Shown here: piece by piece, positions 42,867-52,854 of the stretch
How the letters are laid out: every line of letters starts with the position of its first letter
Numbering within the stretch: position 1 is the first letter of the stretch
Origin: CAYZRJ01 sp964480825
Lineage (GTDB): Bacteria; Patescibacteriota; WWE3; UBA101185; UBA10185
Assembly: GCA_964480825.1 (NCBI GenBank)
Contig: CAYZRJ010000001.1
Span: forward strand, 1-64,000
Direction of reading: 5' to 3'
Length of the DNA stretch: 64,000 bases
Made by a program: the position numbers and the translations under genes
The notes under the pieces: model-generated
Database searches by the model: none
What the model was told of the DNA's origin: nothing
Seen by the model: only the letters and a program-made list of their open reading frames with translations

Positions 42867-44947
42867 TTCACCTCGATGTCACCTAAATAAACACTTCGGG
42901 TTTTTACGTAGTTGGTCATTCCAACAAATACTCTATAAGTTCCGGTATCTAAATAGGCCGGCAACACCGTTTCTAAATCCTCTACATAATAGTAATCCTC
43001 GTTCCAGTCTTGGGGCTCTGATACTGCAAAAGACGGCAAGTTTGCGGCCTGATACATGTCGCCGGTTTTATCGTTAATAAAAGATGTAAACAAAAAATAA
43101 CTGTCTAAGGAATCTTTTTTAAGATAAACCAGCCGCATGTTGGCGATTTTTCCTCTTTCGAATTCTTTTGGCATTAAATAATCAACAACCGTTAGACCGC
43201 CGTAAATAGTGTAATCGTATTTTGTCGGATACTTAAATCTTTCTTGGATGGGTAGTATCTCGGATTTTTGGTGCTCCCCAACTCTTTTGTAAACAAAAAG
43301 ATTACCGCAACTTGCTTCGAGTTGGTAATTAGGGTCACGAATTATTTTGTTGACAACGTTTTTTACTAAACCTATATCAAGATCCAAAATTGTTAAGATT
43401 TTTTTAGAAAATATATCGACGATCACAAAATCGGCTTGATTGTATAAAGCGGGAAAAATCGCGTATGTTTCTCTTTGGGCCAAATGCGCGCCTAAGTAGT
43501 CGGGTCCTGAAACCGAAGCTCCTTTTGGAATTAGTTTTACAATCTTTACTGCGCACTCTCTGTCTTTGTTTTCTAACGGGGATATTCTGGTTACGTCACC
43601 AATTTTTAATGCTGCTGTACCAAGCTCCAAATCTGTTTTTGCGTTAGCTATAAATACAGGAAGTCTTTTTATTGCGGCATCCCGTGCCCATAAAAATACA
43701 ACATTTTCATATTTAAAGCTTGTATAAATATTAGAAAATAAAAGTGCGAACGGTAAGATGTAAAAAAACAGAAGTAGTTTTGGCGAGGTCTTATTTAACA
43801 AGCTTTTTATCCAAGCAAATGAAAATATTACAGAAATAAACAAAATAGGAATAATCATTGAAATGCGGTGGTTTTGAATTTCCGAAGTCCCTATACCGCC
43901 GGCACTTGTAAGATAGTTCATCATTAGATCAGGCACAGCCATCATCAAAATTTGGGGTGCGACAAACGGCATGTACATAACGGGAGCAAAAGTCATATTA
44001 AAATTGTCTATTTTATCCCCACCGAAAAATATCTTTGCCACAAGGCTCGGGTGCAAAATTATGTTTTTAGCAATTTCTACATACGAATCTCCGAAAACAT
44101 CGTATCTGCTCAAAAAGTAATTTTCTAGTCCAACATCACGCACGTCGCGGTCTTCGATACCAAGCGAGGTAGCGAATTTTTGATAACCCTCTACTCTATA
44201 ACTCGCGTAGTGCGGAATTATTACAAAAAATGCAGTGTAAAACCAAACGGCACTAACTATCGAAACTGTTAAACCTAATTTCGTAAAAACCTTTTTGTTA
44301 GTCTCCGGAAATCTAAAGAGCATTATAAAAATACCGAACAAAAACGCGTACAACGATATCTGTTCTTTTCCTGAAATGGCAATTGCCAATGAAATCCAAA
44401 AGAGTATTAAATCTTTTTTGTTCAGATTATTTTGATGATACATTTTCTCAAAGTAGTAAAACGCTAAAAGAAAAAACGGGATGGCTGCAGTCACACCATG
44501 AAAACCAGTTTTTGATGTTAAAAATCCAAGTGCCGGATAACTGAGATAAGATAGAGCTATTAGTAAAGACGATAGCTTGGAGCGAAGCTCGAGCATCGAA
44601 ATCGCGTATATAATAAACGACGAAAATAAAACAATTACCAATTGAGAAAATACTAAAGTGAGTGGGTTTTGGAAAAATATGTAAATCGGCAAAAACAGTA
44701 ACAGAATCGGATCAACATGACTCATTGCCCAACGAGGCAGGTTAGTGCCAAAATAGTCTGTTAAATACATAAAACGTCCGTTAAGCGTATTCCATAGCAT
44801 CTGGGACATATTACCTAAATCAAATTTACCGAAATCAAAGTTTGAGTAGCTAAACAAATTCATTCTGATGTTTATGGCCAAAAAAGCTAACGTTACCGCA
44901 CCAAGTATAATTAAATGAAAATTTTGTTTTATATTAGGGAATTTCAT
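42863..44947 (-). CDS. DUF2079 membrane protein, GT-C-like
   Basis: A 694-residue protein. NFDFGKFDLGNMSQMLWNTL is the DUF2079 signature, followed by NGRFMYLTDYFG and SHVDPILLLFLPIY. About 12 helices fill the first 430 residues. The C-terminal ~260 residues are soluble and end in a beta-type region. Family members are thought to be GT-C glycosyltransferases. It overlaps the flippase by 4 bp and lies 1 bp after a polyprenyl-phosphate-sugar synthase that could supply its donor. Confidence 0.85.
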   Translation of the reverse strand: MKFPNIKQNFHLIILGAVTLAFLAINIRMNLFSYSNFDFGKFDLGNMSQMLWNTLNGRFMYLTDYFGTNLPRWAMSHVDPILLLFLPIYIFFQNPLTLVFSQLVIVLFSSFIIYAISMLELRSKLSSLLIALSYLSYPALGFLTSKTGFHGVTAAIPFFLLAFYYFEKMYHQNNLNKKDLILFWISLAIAISGKEQISLYAFLFGIFIMLFRFPETNKKVFTKLGLTVSIVSAVWFYTAFFVIIPHYASYRVEGYQKFATSLGIEDRDVRDVGLENYFLSRYDVFGDSYVEIAKNIILHPSLVAKIFFGGDKIDNFNMTFAPVMYMPFVAPQILMMAVPDLMMNYLTSAGGIGTSEIQNHRISMIIPILFISVIFSFAWIKSLLNKTSPKLLLFFYILPFALLFSNIYTSFKYENVVFLWARDAAIKRLPVFIANAKTDLELGTAALKIGDVTRISPLENKDRECAVKIVKLIPKGASVSGPDYLGAHLAQRETYAIFPALYNQADFVIVDIFSKKILTILDLDIGLVKNVVNKIIRDPNYQLEASCGNLFVYKRVGEHQKSEILPIQERFKYPTKYDYTIYGGLTVVDYLMPKEFERGKIANMRLVYLKKDSLDSYFLFTSFINDKTGDMYQAANLPSFAVSEPQDWNEDYYYVEDLETVLPAYLDTGTYRVFVGMTNYVKTRSVYLGDIEVK

Positions 44948-44948
44948 A

Positions 44949-45635
44949 TTAATCGAAAAACCTAAATTTAATGAGTGACCAAACAGCTCCGACTCCGTCT
45001 TTCCATGTTATTTTCTTTCCGGCAGTATGCGAACGTCCCTTATACGAAATCGGCACTTCGCGTATTTTTAACCCTGCTTTCAATATTTTTGCGGTGATCT
45101 CCGGTTCAAAATCGAAACGTTCTGATTTTATATCTACGTTTCTTACGAACTCGCCCGGCATAAGTTTGTAGCAAGTTTCCATATCGGTTAGCAAAACACC
45201 AAAAAAAAGGTTGGTTACTAAAGTTAAAAGCTTATTTCCAAAATAGTGTAGATTAGACATATCCTGATAATTTCCGGAAAATCTAGATCCGTACACTACA
45301 TCAACCTTTTCTTCTTTGAGCGCGCGTAAAAGCTTTTTATAATCTTGAGGGTCGTACTCAAGATCCGCGTCCTGCACTATTACATAATCTCCTGTTGTAT
45401 GTTTGAAACCAAGCTTTAGTGTATTTCCCTTACCTTTATTCTCAATTTTGTAAATAAATTTTGTGTGAGGATTTTGCTGTTCTAGCTTCTTTAAAATTTC
45501 GACCGTCCCGTCAGTCGAAGCATCATCTACAACTATAACTTCTTTATCCAAATCGGTAACTTCTTCAATTTTAGACAGAATTTTCTCTATTGTGTTTTTT
45601 TCGTTGTACACAGGTACTACTATTGATAATTTCAT
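44949..45635 (-). CDS. Polyprenyl-phosphate-sugar synthase, GT2 (Dpm1-like)
   Basis: A 228-residue soluble GT-A protein. VVPVYNEKNTIEKIL, VVDDASTDGT, ENKGKGNTLKLGF and VQDADLEYDPQDY (DAD metal site) are all present, followed by YGSRF and TDMETCYKL. The length and lack of helices match single-domain dolichyl-phosphate-mannose synthases. Makes the lipid-linked sugar donor for the GT-C enzymes around it. It overlaps the GT-C gene upstream by 4 bp. Confidence 0.9.
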   Translation of the reverse strand: MKLSIVVPVYNEKNTIEKILSKIEEVTDLDKEVIVVDDASTDGTVEILKKLEQQNPHTKFIYKIENKGKGNTLKLGFKHTTGDYVIVQDADLEYDPQDYKKLLRALKEEKVDVVYGSRFSGNYQDMSNLHYFGNKLLTLVTNLFFGVLLTDMETCYKLMPGEFVRNVDIKSERFDFEPEITAKILKAGLKIREVPISYKGRSHTAGKKITWKDGVGAVWSLIKFRFFD

Positions 45636-47179
45636 AATACTTTTACCAGCCTTGTAACAAATTTTTGCCCGTTTACCGCGTATTCAAAGACTTTTAGCTC
45701 ATCTAAAAAAGGCCGCTTGCTTAAATCCAAAGTCATTGTTGTGTTGTGTTCGTTGGTTATCAACAAATAATCAATTTCCGCTTCTTTTAACGCGTCTTGG
45801 TTCAAATACTGCTTCTTCTCTGTATTATAGTAAAAACCGCGCATTTCTGCTCTTTTATACTGATAATTTAAGTACCATTCGGCCACACTGCTGACATCGT
45901 TGTAAGCCACGTTACCCGAAAAGTTTATGGCGGCGTATTCCGCCGCATTTTTTACCGATATAAATATATTTTTATGCGTATTAATTATTGAAAATGACCA
46001 CAGTGACATTGCTAACACAGAAATTACGGCAAAAAGTTTAAATTTCTTTTGTGCCAGATACCATATAACTAAAAACTGTAAAACAAAATTTATCGCGAAT
46101 ATGTTTTTGTCCAGAATCAGGAACTGAAGTTTTAGCAAGTATTGCCCTACAGCGTAAATTCCTAATACCGTTAAATTTATTAGCAATGCAGTTTTTATAT
46201 TTTTTGGGGATTGATCAAAATATTTTTGCAGCGAACTAACCAACAAAATTAATAGAAACGGAATAATTGGAACAAATAATCTGGGTACTGCGGCCGGCCA
46301 AAATAGTATTAATATCAGCTCTAGAATCACAAATATTGACAGAGCCAAATTTTGCGTAAATATTTTTTTTATGTTTTTTAGATTCGCAAAGATGACATAA
46401 AAGGCGGGAATCAGGCCAAAGACACTAAGCAGAGATAAAAGATAAGTTGTCAACATAACAAAATCGTATTTACGACCGGACGGCTCGTCTAAATAAGACG
46501 AGGAGAACGGGCTTCTAAAATATAGATAAGGGCCAACAACAAGTGCCAGTGATATAAAAAACGGAACTGTCTTTTTAGCTTTACCAAGAATATTTAATAC
46601 ATTAAATTTTATATCCTCTAAAAATATTGCGCCCACAGCCGCGGCGGTGAGTAAATAACCTTCGAAACGTGTAAGAATTGCAAAACCACACACTAAGCCC
46701 AAAGTAAAAAAGCGCAACCAAAGTTTTGATTTACTTCTTTCCTCGAAAAGGTATACGGCTAACAAAACAAAAAAGCTAAACGGAACATCGGTCATTATTC
46801 TTAGCGACCAATACAAAAAAACGTTGTTAAATAAAAACGCCAACATTCCCCAAAATATCCATTTCTCGTTATTTACGTATTTTTTTAACAGCAGGAAAAA
46901 AATTAAAAATGAAGCAGAACTAAAAACTAATAAAACTAATCTGCCGTATGTAATTTGGTCAATAAAATCCGGCTGTGTCGCTAAAAATATAGAAAATAAA
47001 GGCGGCCGTTTTTCGTCCAAAGGATAAAAGCCTATTTTTAATGATTCTGAAGCTCTAAGTATTCGATACGAATCTCCCCACTCGGCGACATTAATATTAA
47101 AAAGCACTACGTGAACAATAAAAAATATTACTATCAAAAACAGGCTTTTATATGATGTAATTTTTTTGAGCGAAGTCAT
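45632..47179 (-). CDS. GT-C membrane glycosyltransferase-like protein
   Basis: A 515-residue polytopic protein with about 11 helices. The first outer loop (AEWGDSYRILRASESLKI, then DEKRPPLFSIFLA) has the acidic and PPL motifs of ArnT/GT39-like enzymes. The last ~100 residues are soluble. It overlaps the upstream GT4 by 32 bp. Function as extracytoplasmic glycosyltransferase is likely; sugar unknown. Confidence 0.75.
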   Translation of the reverse strand: MTSLKKITSYKSLFLIVIFFIVHVVLFNINVAEWGDSYRILRASESLKIGFYPLDEKRPPLFSIFLATQPDFIDQITYGRLVLLVFSSASFLIFFLLLKKYVNNEKWIFWGMLAFLFNNVFLYWSLRIMTDVPFSFFVLLAVYLFEERSKSKLWLRFFTLGLVCGFAILTRFEGYLLTAAAVGAIFLEDIKFNVLNILGKAKKTVPFFISLALVVGPYLYFRSPFSSSYLDEPSGRKYDFVMLTTYLLSLLSVFGLIPAFYVIFANLKNIKKIFTQNLALSIFVILELILILFWPAAVPRLFVPIIPFLLILLVSSLQKYFDQSPKNIKTALLINLTVLGIYAVGQYLLKLQFLILDKNIFAINFVLQFLVIWYLAQKKFKLFAVISVLAMSLWSFSIINTHKNIFISVKNAAEYAAINFSGNVAYNDVSSVAEWYLNYQYKRAEMRGFYYNTEKKQYLNQDALKEAEIDYLLITNEHNTTMTLDLSKRPFLDELKVFEYAVNGQKFVTRLVKVL

Positions 47180-48344
47180 AAACCTTATCTATTTCTTTAA
47201 CTTTTTCGTCCCACGAGTATTTTAGATAAATCGTTTGTATATCAACTTTTGCTTGTCCCTCAACTACCTCTACAATTTTTTTAGCTATAGTGTCGGGTTC
47301 AATATTTTCGAGATAAAAAATACCCTGTAAATCGTCCTGAAGCTTAAATCCCGACACAATTGCAGGAACTCCACATGATAGAGATTGCATAACTGCTTTT
47401 GGTAAACCTTCCCAAGTTGAAGGTAAAACAAAAACATCCGACACTTGATGAGCTATTGGGTTTAAGGGGTACGGAGTATATCCTATTTTTATTATTCGAT
47501 CTTCAACACCAAATTTACCGATTGTTTCTGCTACTTTTTGTTGGTAGGTCGCATCCCAAGAACCCACCAAAACAAGTTTATAAGCCTGCGGGAGTCCGGC
47601 GAGTGCCTCAATCAATAGATGGATGTTTTTTCTTTCTACCATCATGCCTAAATTCAAAATTACTTTGTCGAAAATATCTAATCCCAACTCATTGCGTGAT
47701 TTCTCCCGCTCTTGCTGACCGGCGGCTACAAATAATTGCGTGTTCACGCCTGTTTCTACAACAAAGCTACGTCGGAGGTCAGCTTTATAGTACTTTAAAG
47801 CCTCTTCCCGTGTTTCGTTTGACACAAATACAGACGCAGCTGCGGCCTTTACCGCGAGTTTATCGGATATAACCAAAAGCGGCCACGAAATAAGTCGCGA
47901 CTGCGGTGAAATTGTTTTTCCTTCCTTTATAAAACTTTCCCATCTTCCTTTTGCCGTATTATGAAAATGAGCAACCAGGGGGATTTTTAATTCCTCAGCC
48001 CAAGGAAAGTAAGAAATTAAAAAGCATCGGTAAAAATAAATCCAAAGCGCGAAGTGTCCGTGACAATGAAGAATGTCCGGCTTATTGCGCCGCCTCCATT
48101 TTAGATATTTAAACAACAAAATAACCGACGATGTGACGCTAATCGTGCCGGCTAGCGGTTCTCTAAGAATGTGGTGAAACGTCACATTTTTTATTTCTTC
48201 GGCTTTTCCGGCTTTTGGCCATCTTCCGCAAAATACATCCTGCGTGTAACCTTTTTTAGACTGGGATAGTGTTATTTCGTACGGATGCGGTGCCAGTCCA
48301 TCCCAAGGAGGAGGCATTTCGTAGACAATTCGACAAATTTTCAT
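47148..48344 (-). CDS. Glycosyltransferase family 4 (GT-B)
   Basis: A 398-residue protein. An N-terminal acceptor domain (ILHCHGHFALW) is followed by the donor domain from VILNLGMMVERKNIHLLIEAL. The nucleotide-sugar block is LPSTWEGLPKAVMQSLSCGV: the usual EX7E motif has Glu at the first place but Gln at the second. GT4 enzymes usually need this second Glu, so activity may be altered. It overlaps its neighbours by 4 and 32 bp. Confidence 0.85.
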   Translation of the reverse strand: MKICRIVYEMPPPWDGLAPHPYEITLSQSKKGYTQDVFCGRWPKAGKAEEIKNVTFHHILREPLAGTISVTSSVILLFKYLKWRRRNKPDILHCHGHFALWIYFYRCFLISYFPWAEELKIPLVAHFHNTAKGRWESFIKEGKTISPQSRLISWPLLVISDKLAVKAAAASVFVSNETREEALKYYKADLRRSFVVETGVNTQLFVAAGQQEREKSRNELGLDIFDKVILNLGMMVERKNIHLLIEALAGLPQAYKLVLVGSWDATYQQKVAETIGKFGVEDRIIKIGYTPYPLNPIAHQVSDVFVLPSTWEGLPKAVMQSLSCGVPAIVSGFKLQDDLQGIFYLENIEPDTIAKKIVEVVEGQAKVDIQTIYLKYSWDEKVKEIDKVYDFAQKNYII

Positions 48345-49519
48345 TTTTTTAGCTTACTGGCGGGGACGTGGCCCATCAGTATGATATTAAGGCTAAAGTT
48401 ATTTTCTGCATGTTTGCGACCTGCTTTACTCATATGTTCCATTTTGACAGGGTCACCGGCTAACTCCAACAGCTTGTTTATAAACACCATTTGTCTTCCA
48501 AACGGTACTAACACTCCGGTTTCTCCATCTGTCACTGCATCCAATACTCCGCCTAAGTTATAAGCAACGATCGGTAATCCTGCAAACATAGCTTCTACTA
48601 ATACCATAGGAAACCCCTCGATTCTTTTTGTCGGAAAAACAAAAATCGCCCCTGATTCAGTTTTTAGTTTTTCGATTGTTTGTTCGTGAGAAAGTTTTCC
48701 TAACAAGTTTGCTCTAACAACATTATTATGTTCGGTAACAACGCGCTTAAAAATAGGCACTAAGTATCCGTCTCCTATTATGTCCATCTCAAAATCTTTA
48801 AACCTCAGGTCTTTTAATATTTCTAAAAATAGATCTGTACCTTTATCTTTTGTGATCTGTCCGATATACACAAGTTTTTTCGAAAGTTTAGGCGTGTTTG
48901 AAACTATATCAAAGGGCTCTATGCCGTTATTAATAACGGTTATTAAATTTTCGGGGGGAAATGTTTCTTCTTGAAGTTGCTTTTTTACTGCATTTGACAC
49001 AGCGATAACTTTATTTGAGTGCAATATAAATTGTCGCTGTCTTCCAAAAAACTGCCTTAAAGAATACTGTAAATTTAGCAGAAGTTTTGGGATATCCGCA
49101 ATCGAATGGTTATTAATATAAAAAGTTTTCAATTCTCCCATCGTGCTACCGTGAGCTACAGAGATTACTTTTATTTTTAGCGAGTCTTTATACTCGATGA
49201 CTCCGGCTCCGGCGGAACTTTGACTAATAGCGACATCAAAGGGCTCCGACGTATGCATTTTTTTAAATACATCGATAGATTTGTTGAACCAACTATTTTT
49301 GTTCACTCCCGACATAAGATAGCGGTAGTCGCATTCGACAAAAATATATTTAACACTGTTTTCTAATTGTTCTGACAGCGTAATATCGTCTTTTGGAGAA
49401 AATACAGTTACGGTGTTACCTCGTTTTGCGAGTCCTTCACACATAAGTTTATTCTGCACCTCCATGCCACCAAAACCTTTATGAAACGTGGTTTTTTTAC
49501 TAAAGACGGCGATTTTCAT
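48341..49519 (-). CDS. Glycosyltransferase family 4 (GT-B)
   Basis: A 392-residue protein with a GGMEVQNKLMCEGLAKRG acceptor loop and a donor site of IEGFPMVLVEAMFAGLPIV (complete EX7E). KLVYIGQITKDKGTDLFLEIL begins the C-terminal domain. It overlaps the next GT4 by 4 bp and lies 2 bp from the one upstream. Adds a hexose or similar to the lipid-linked chain. Confidence 0.88.
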   Translation of the reverse strand: MKIAVFSKKTTFHKGFGGMEVQNKLMCEGLAKRGNTVTVFSPKDDITLSEQLENSVKYIFVECDYRYLMSGVNKNSWFNKSIDVFKKMHTSEPFDVAISQSSAGAGVIEYKDSLKIKVISVAHGSTMGELKTFYINNHSIADIPKLLLNLQYSLRQFFGRQRQFILHSNKVIAVSNAVKKQLQEETFPPENLITVINNGIEPFDIVSNTPKLSKKLVYIGQITKDKGTDLFLEILKDLRFKDFEMDIIGDGYLVPIFKRVVTEHNNVVRANLLGKLSHEQTIEKLKTESGAIFVFPTKRIEGFPMVLVEAMFAGLPIVAYNLGGVLDAVTDGETGVLVPFGRQMVFINKLLELAGDPVKMEHMSKAGRKHAENNFSLNIILMGHVPASKLKK

Positions 49520-49521
49520 AT

Positions 49522-50739
49522 TTACTTGACTAAAAGTTTTTCTAATTCAATTATATTCTTCTTGATGTCAAAGTTTTCTTTTACAAATAAGTTAAGGTTA
49601 CTACTTAGTCTTTCACTGATCTGACTATCGTGCATAAGTTTTATGATCGCGTCTGCAAGAGCTTGCGGGTCTTTTTGTCTTACAACCAAACCCGTCTCGT
49701 TATTTTTTACTACTTCTAAAATACTTCCGGCATCCGTAGTAACAACGGGTATTGAAAATGTTCCTGCTTCTAAAATATTGTTTGGTATGCCGTCAGAATC
49801 TCCGTTTTCTAAATCTATGCTTGGCATAACAAAAATATCTGCTTGCTTCATAATATCCAAAGCTTCTTTATTATTCACACCCTTGCCATCATTCAAAAAT
49901 ATCACGTCATTAGCTAAACCTAACTCGTCTCTCAAATTCTTAAGTTCATCGTATAGTACTCCATACCCCGCCAGTGAGAGTTTAAACTTTTCGTCAGCAT
50001 CTTGTAAAATTCTTGCGGCCTGAATCAAATATGTAAGGCCTTTTTTCTCGACAAATCTTCCCAAAAAGTAAATTTTAATGGTGTCGCCGTGGCCATTTTT
50101 TGTAGGTAAATTAACGGCGGGGATATCGACACCGTGAGGCAATAAATAAGGCTTTGTTTTGTCTTTAGTTCCGGCCAAATTTACACAGTGTATATACGCT
50201 TTTTTATTACACAGCGCTACAAACTTCGCGTATCTAAGTTTTTCTACAATAAGCTCTGAACCGCCCGTTTCACCAAATACATCGCGCGCATGGCCGGACA
50301 CACTAAAGGATTTGCCTAACAACATCGAAGCAATTAAAGCAATAGATGATGGTTCAGAAAGAAAATGGGCGTGTATGTGATCGCATTTAATTTTTGACAA
50401 TAAATACGCATAGCCAACCGATTTTAACCACAAATACATGTTGCCAATGTAATTACGATTTTTATTGTTTTTTATGAGAGTGCAGGTTCGCCACAAAACT
50501 ATCGGGTTTTCGGCAATAAAAGTTACTAAACCAAATAATATATCTTTGTAAACAAGTTTGATGTAAACAGTAGATTCCGCAAGTTCGTCACAATTAAATA
50601 ACGCGTCCTGTTTCATAGCTACTATTTTTATATCAATATTTCCCCGTTTTTTAAGTTCGCAAAGTTCCTTTTCGATGAAGGTTTCACTTATTACAGGAAA
50701 CACCGGCACGAAAAATATTATTTTCTTTTTAGTGACCAT
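49522..50739 (-). CDS. Glycosyltransferase family 4, WcaL/colanic-acid-like
   Basis: A 405-residue protein. IHAHFLSEPSSIALIASML and FSVSGHARDVFGE are typical of the WcaL group. IYFLGRFVEKKGLTYLIQA begins the donor domain, and GDSDGIPNNILEAGTFSIPV replaces the first Glu of EX7E by Asp, as usual in this group. It overlaps ugd by 11 bp, so UDP-glucuronate made there could be used here; inference. Confidence 0.87.
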   Translation of the reverse strand: MVTKKKIIFFVPVFPVISETFIEKELCELKKRGNIDIKIVAMKQDALFNCDELAESTVYIKLVYKDILFGLVTFIAENPIVLWRTCTLIKNNKNRNYIGNMYLWLKSVGYAYLLSKIKCDHIHAHFLSEPSSIALIASMLLGKSFSVSGHARDVFGETGGSELIVEKLRYAKFVALCNKKAYIHCVNLAGTKDKTKPYLLPHGVDIPAVNLPTKNGHGDTIKIYFLGRFVEKKGLTYLIQAARILQDADEKFKLSLAGYGVLYDELKNLRDELGLANDVIFLNDGKGVNNKEALDIMKQADIFVMPSIDLENGDSDGIPNNILEAGTFSIPVVTTDAGSILEVVKNNETGLVVRQKDPQALADAIIKLMHDSQISERLSSNLNLFVKENFDIKKNIIELEKLLVK

Positions 50740-52102
50740 TTCCGTTTACTAAGATGGCGTAGGTAGAACTTAAGGTTTCTGCAACATGTTTTAACCCGTT
50801 GGTCCTTTTTCCTACCGCAAAATAAGTAAAGCCGGCACTTTCAACTTCTTCTTTGTTTAGTAGGTTACGACCGTCAAAAATAACCGAACTTTTGAGCAGT
50901 TTTTTTATTTTCGCTAAGTTTAACAACTTAAACTGTTCCCATTCGGTCAGAATAAATAAAGCGTCTGCGTTTTTTATCGCGGTATACGCATCCGAAAAAT
51001 ACTCTACACCTTCTTTACCGATAGAGGCTTTTGCGTTGTTTGTTGCTTCGGGATCGTAAGCTCTAATTTTTACACCTAATCCTCGTAATCTTTTTACTAC
51101 CTCAACAGCAACCGATTCACGTATATCATCGGTATTTCCTTTAAAAGCCAGTCCTAAACAAGCAAACGTTTTTCCCGATAAATTTTCTCCGTAATACTTT
51201 GTAACTTTGGTCAAAAAATTTAAGCATTGATTTTTATTAACTTCCATAACTCCTCTTAGAAGTTTAAAGTCATAAGCTTGGTTTGATGACGTGCGATATA
51301 ATGCGGCAACATCTTTAGGAAAACAGCTCCCGCCATAGCCGATACCTGCGTTCAAAAATGCAGTTCCTATTCGTTTGTCTAATCCCATCCCCTGTGCAAC
51401 CGCTTCAACATCGGCGTCCGCCCTTTCACACAATTGCGCGATTTCATTTATAAACGATATTTTAGTCGCTAAAAATGCGTTGGATGCGTATTTAATCATT
51501 TCGGATGATCTAAGATCGGTTTCAACGATTGGTTTTCCTAAATGTTCATAGAGGCCGCGTAAAACTTTTAAAGCCTTTTTAGAATCAGAACCGATTACAG
51601 TTCTATCGGTATTTTGCATGTCTTCAACCGAGGATCCTTCTCTTAAAAATTCCGGATTTGAAGCGACATCGAAAGTGATTTTTCCTTTTAGGTTTTCTTT
51701 AATTATCTTTTTTATTCTTTCGTTTGTTCCAACAGGAACAGTACTTTTAGTCGCTATAACTTTGTAATTTTTTAAGTTTTTACCGATCTCTTTTGCCACT
51801 TCCCAAACTGCAAATAAATCAGCGGCTCCGCTGTCGCTTTGAGGAGTTCCCACACAAATGAAGATTACTTCGGCATCTTTTATACCTTCGGCAAGTGAAG
51901 TAGTAAACGACAATCGTCGTTCTTTTATATTTTTCAATACGATTTCAGAAAGTCCGGGTTCATAAATCGGCATCTCTCCTCTTTTGATCTTTTTAATTTT
52001 CTGCGTATCGATATCTACCCCGACTACATCGTTTCCCCAGTCAGAAAAAATCGAAGCTCCGACCAAGCCGACGTAACCTGTTCCTATTACACATATTTTC
52101 AT
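50729..52102 (-). CDS. ugd: UDP-glucose 6-dehydrogenase
   Basis: A 457-residue protein. MKICVIGTGYVGLVGA is the NAD loop, PIYEPGL the conserved UDP-glucose-site segment, and GIGYGGSCFPKDVAAL has the catalytic Cys. GLAFKGNTDDIRES is the C-terminal signature. It oxidises UDP-glucose to UDP-glucuronate with two NAD. The product is a direct donor and the substrate for UDP-xylose synthesis; a candidate decarboxylase lies at 17156-18235. It overlaps the neighbouring GT genes by 11 and 4 bp. Confidence 0.95.
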   Translation of the reverse strand: MKICVIGTGYVGLVGASIFSDWGNDVVGVDIDTQKIKKIKRGEMPIYEPGLSEIVLKNIKERRLSFTTSLAEGIKDAEVIFICVGTPQSDSGAADLFAVWEVAKEIGKNLKNYKVIATKSTVPVGTNERIKKIIKENLKGKITFDVASNPEFLREGSSVEDMQNTDRTVIGSDSKKALKVLRGLYEHLGKPIVETDLRSSEMIKYASNAFLATKISFINEIAQLCERADADVEAVAQGMGLDKRIGTAFLNAGIGYGGSCFPKDVAALYRTSSNQAYDFKLLRGVMEVNKNQCLNFLTKVTKYYGENLSGKTFACLGLAFKGNTDDIRESVAVEVVKRLRGLGVKIRAYDPEATNNAKASIGKEGVEYFSDAYTAIKNADALFILTEWEQFKLLNLAKIKKLLKSSVIFDGRNLLNKEEVESAGFTYFAVGKRTNGLKHVAETLSSTYAILVNGNGH

Positions 52103-52851
52103 ATATATTTCCCTTTTAAATCATTTACTCTTACCTTAAATACGTCTCTTAACATTCTTCCTGCGTCTCTTATCGGACTTAATCTGGTTGTTTTTACATA
52201 TTTCCAAATAACCGAAACTTCTTTTATTTTAAATCCCATTTTTCGGGCTAAAAATAAAACTTCTACATCAAATGCGCCCATATATGAATTACTTAAAGTT
52301 TCAGTCTGAGGGTTATAGATTTTTAATTTCGAAAAAATCTTCTTTGCAGGCTCGCTTTTTAATAATTTAAAGCCGCATTGAGTATCTTTTATTCCCGGGG
52401 TAGCAATTATTTGCACGAATACATTAAATACTCTTCCCATAAGATGTCTGTATAAAGGTTCGTTTAATCTTTGGGCATTTGGTCCTTCGCGGGAGGCTAT
52501 AACTATATCAAAATCGTGTTCTTTGGCCCAAATTGAAAGTTTTTTAATTTCGCTAATCGGAGTCGAAAGGTCTGCATCGCAAAGATATATATCCCGGCTG
52601 TCTGAGCGCATGACCCCCGTCCAGACCGCCACTCCCTTGCCCTTATGTTGGTTTTTAATTAAGGTAACATTTCCGTTTTCCTGTGCGTGTTCTTCGACTT
52701 TTTCCGCAGTATTATCTGTACTACCGTCATCTACAACTACAATCTCGTACGAAGGCGAAAAAGTATTCATATAGGATGTAACTTTGGTTAGGGTGGATGT
52801 TATTTTGTCCGCCTCGTTATAGGCTGGGATTACAATGCTGTATTCTTTCAT
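52099..52851 (-). CDS. Dolichyl-phosphate glucosyltransferase-like GT2
   Basis: A 250-residue GT-A protein. YSIVIPAYNEADKITSTL, VVDDGSTDNTAEKV, NQHKGKGVAVWTGVM and LCDADLSTPISEI match the Alg5/DPG-synthase group, with DTQCGFKLL following. No membrane helix by eye. Makes a polyprenyl-phosphate glucose-type donor. It overlaps ugd by 4 bp. Confidence 0.88.
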   Translation of the reverse strand: MKEYSIVIPAYNEADKITSTLTKVTSYMNTFSPSYEIVVVDDGSTDNTAEKVEEHAQENGNVTLIKNQHKGKGVAVWTGVMRSDSRDIYLCDADLSTPISEIKKLSIWAKEHDFDIVIASREGPNAQRLNEPLYRHLMGRVFNVFVQIIATPGIKDTQCGFKLLKSEPAKKIFSKLKIYNPQTETLSNSYMGAFDVEVLFLARKMGFKIKEVSVIWKYVKTTRLSPIRDAGRMLRDVFKVRVNDLKGKYI

Positions 52852-52854
52852 AAA

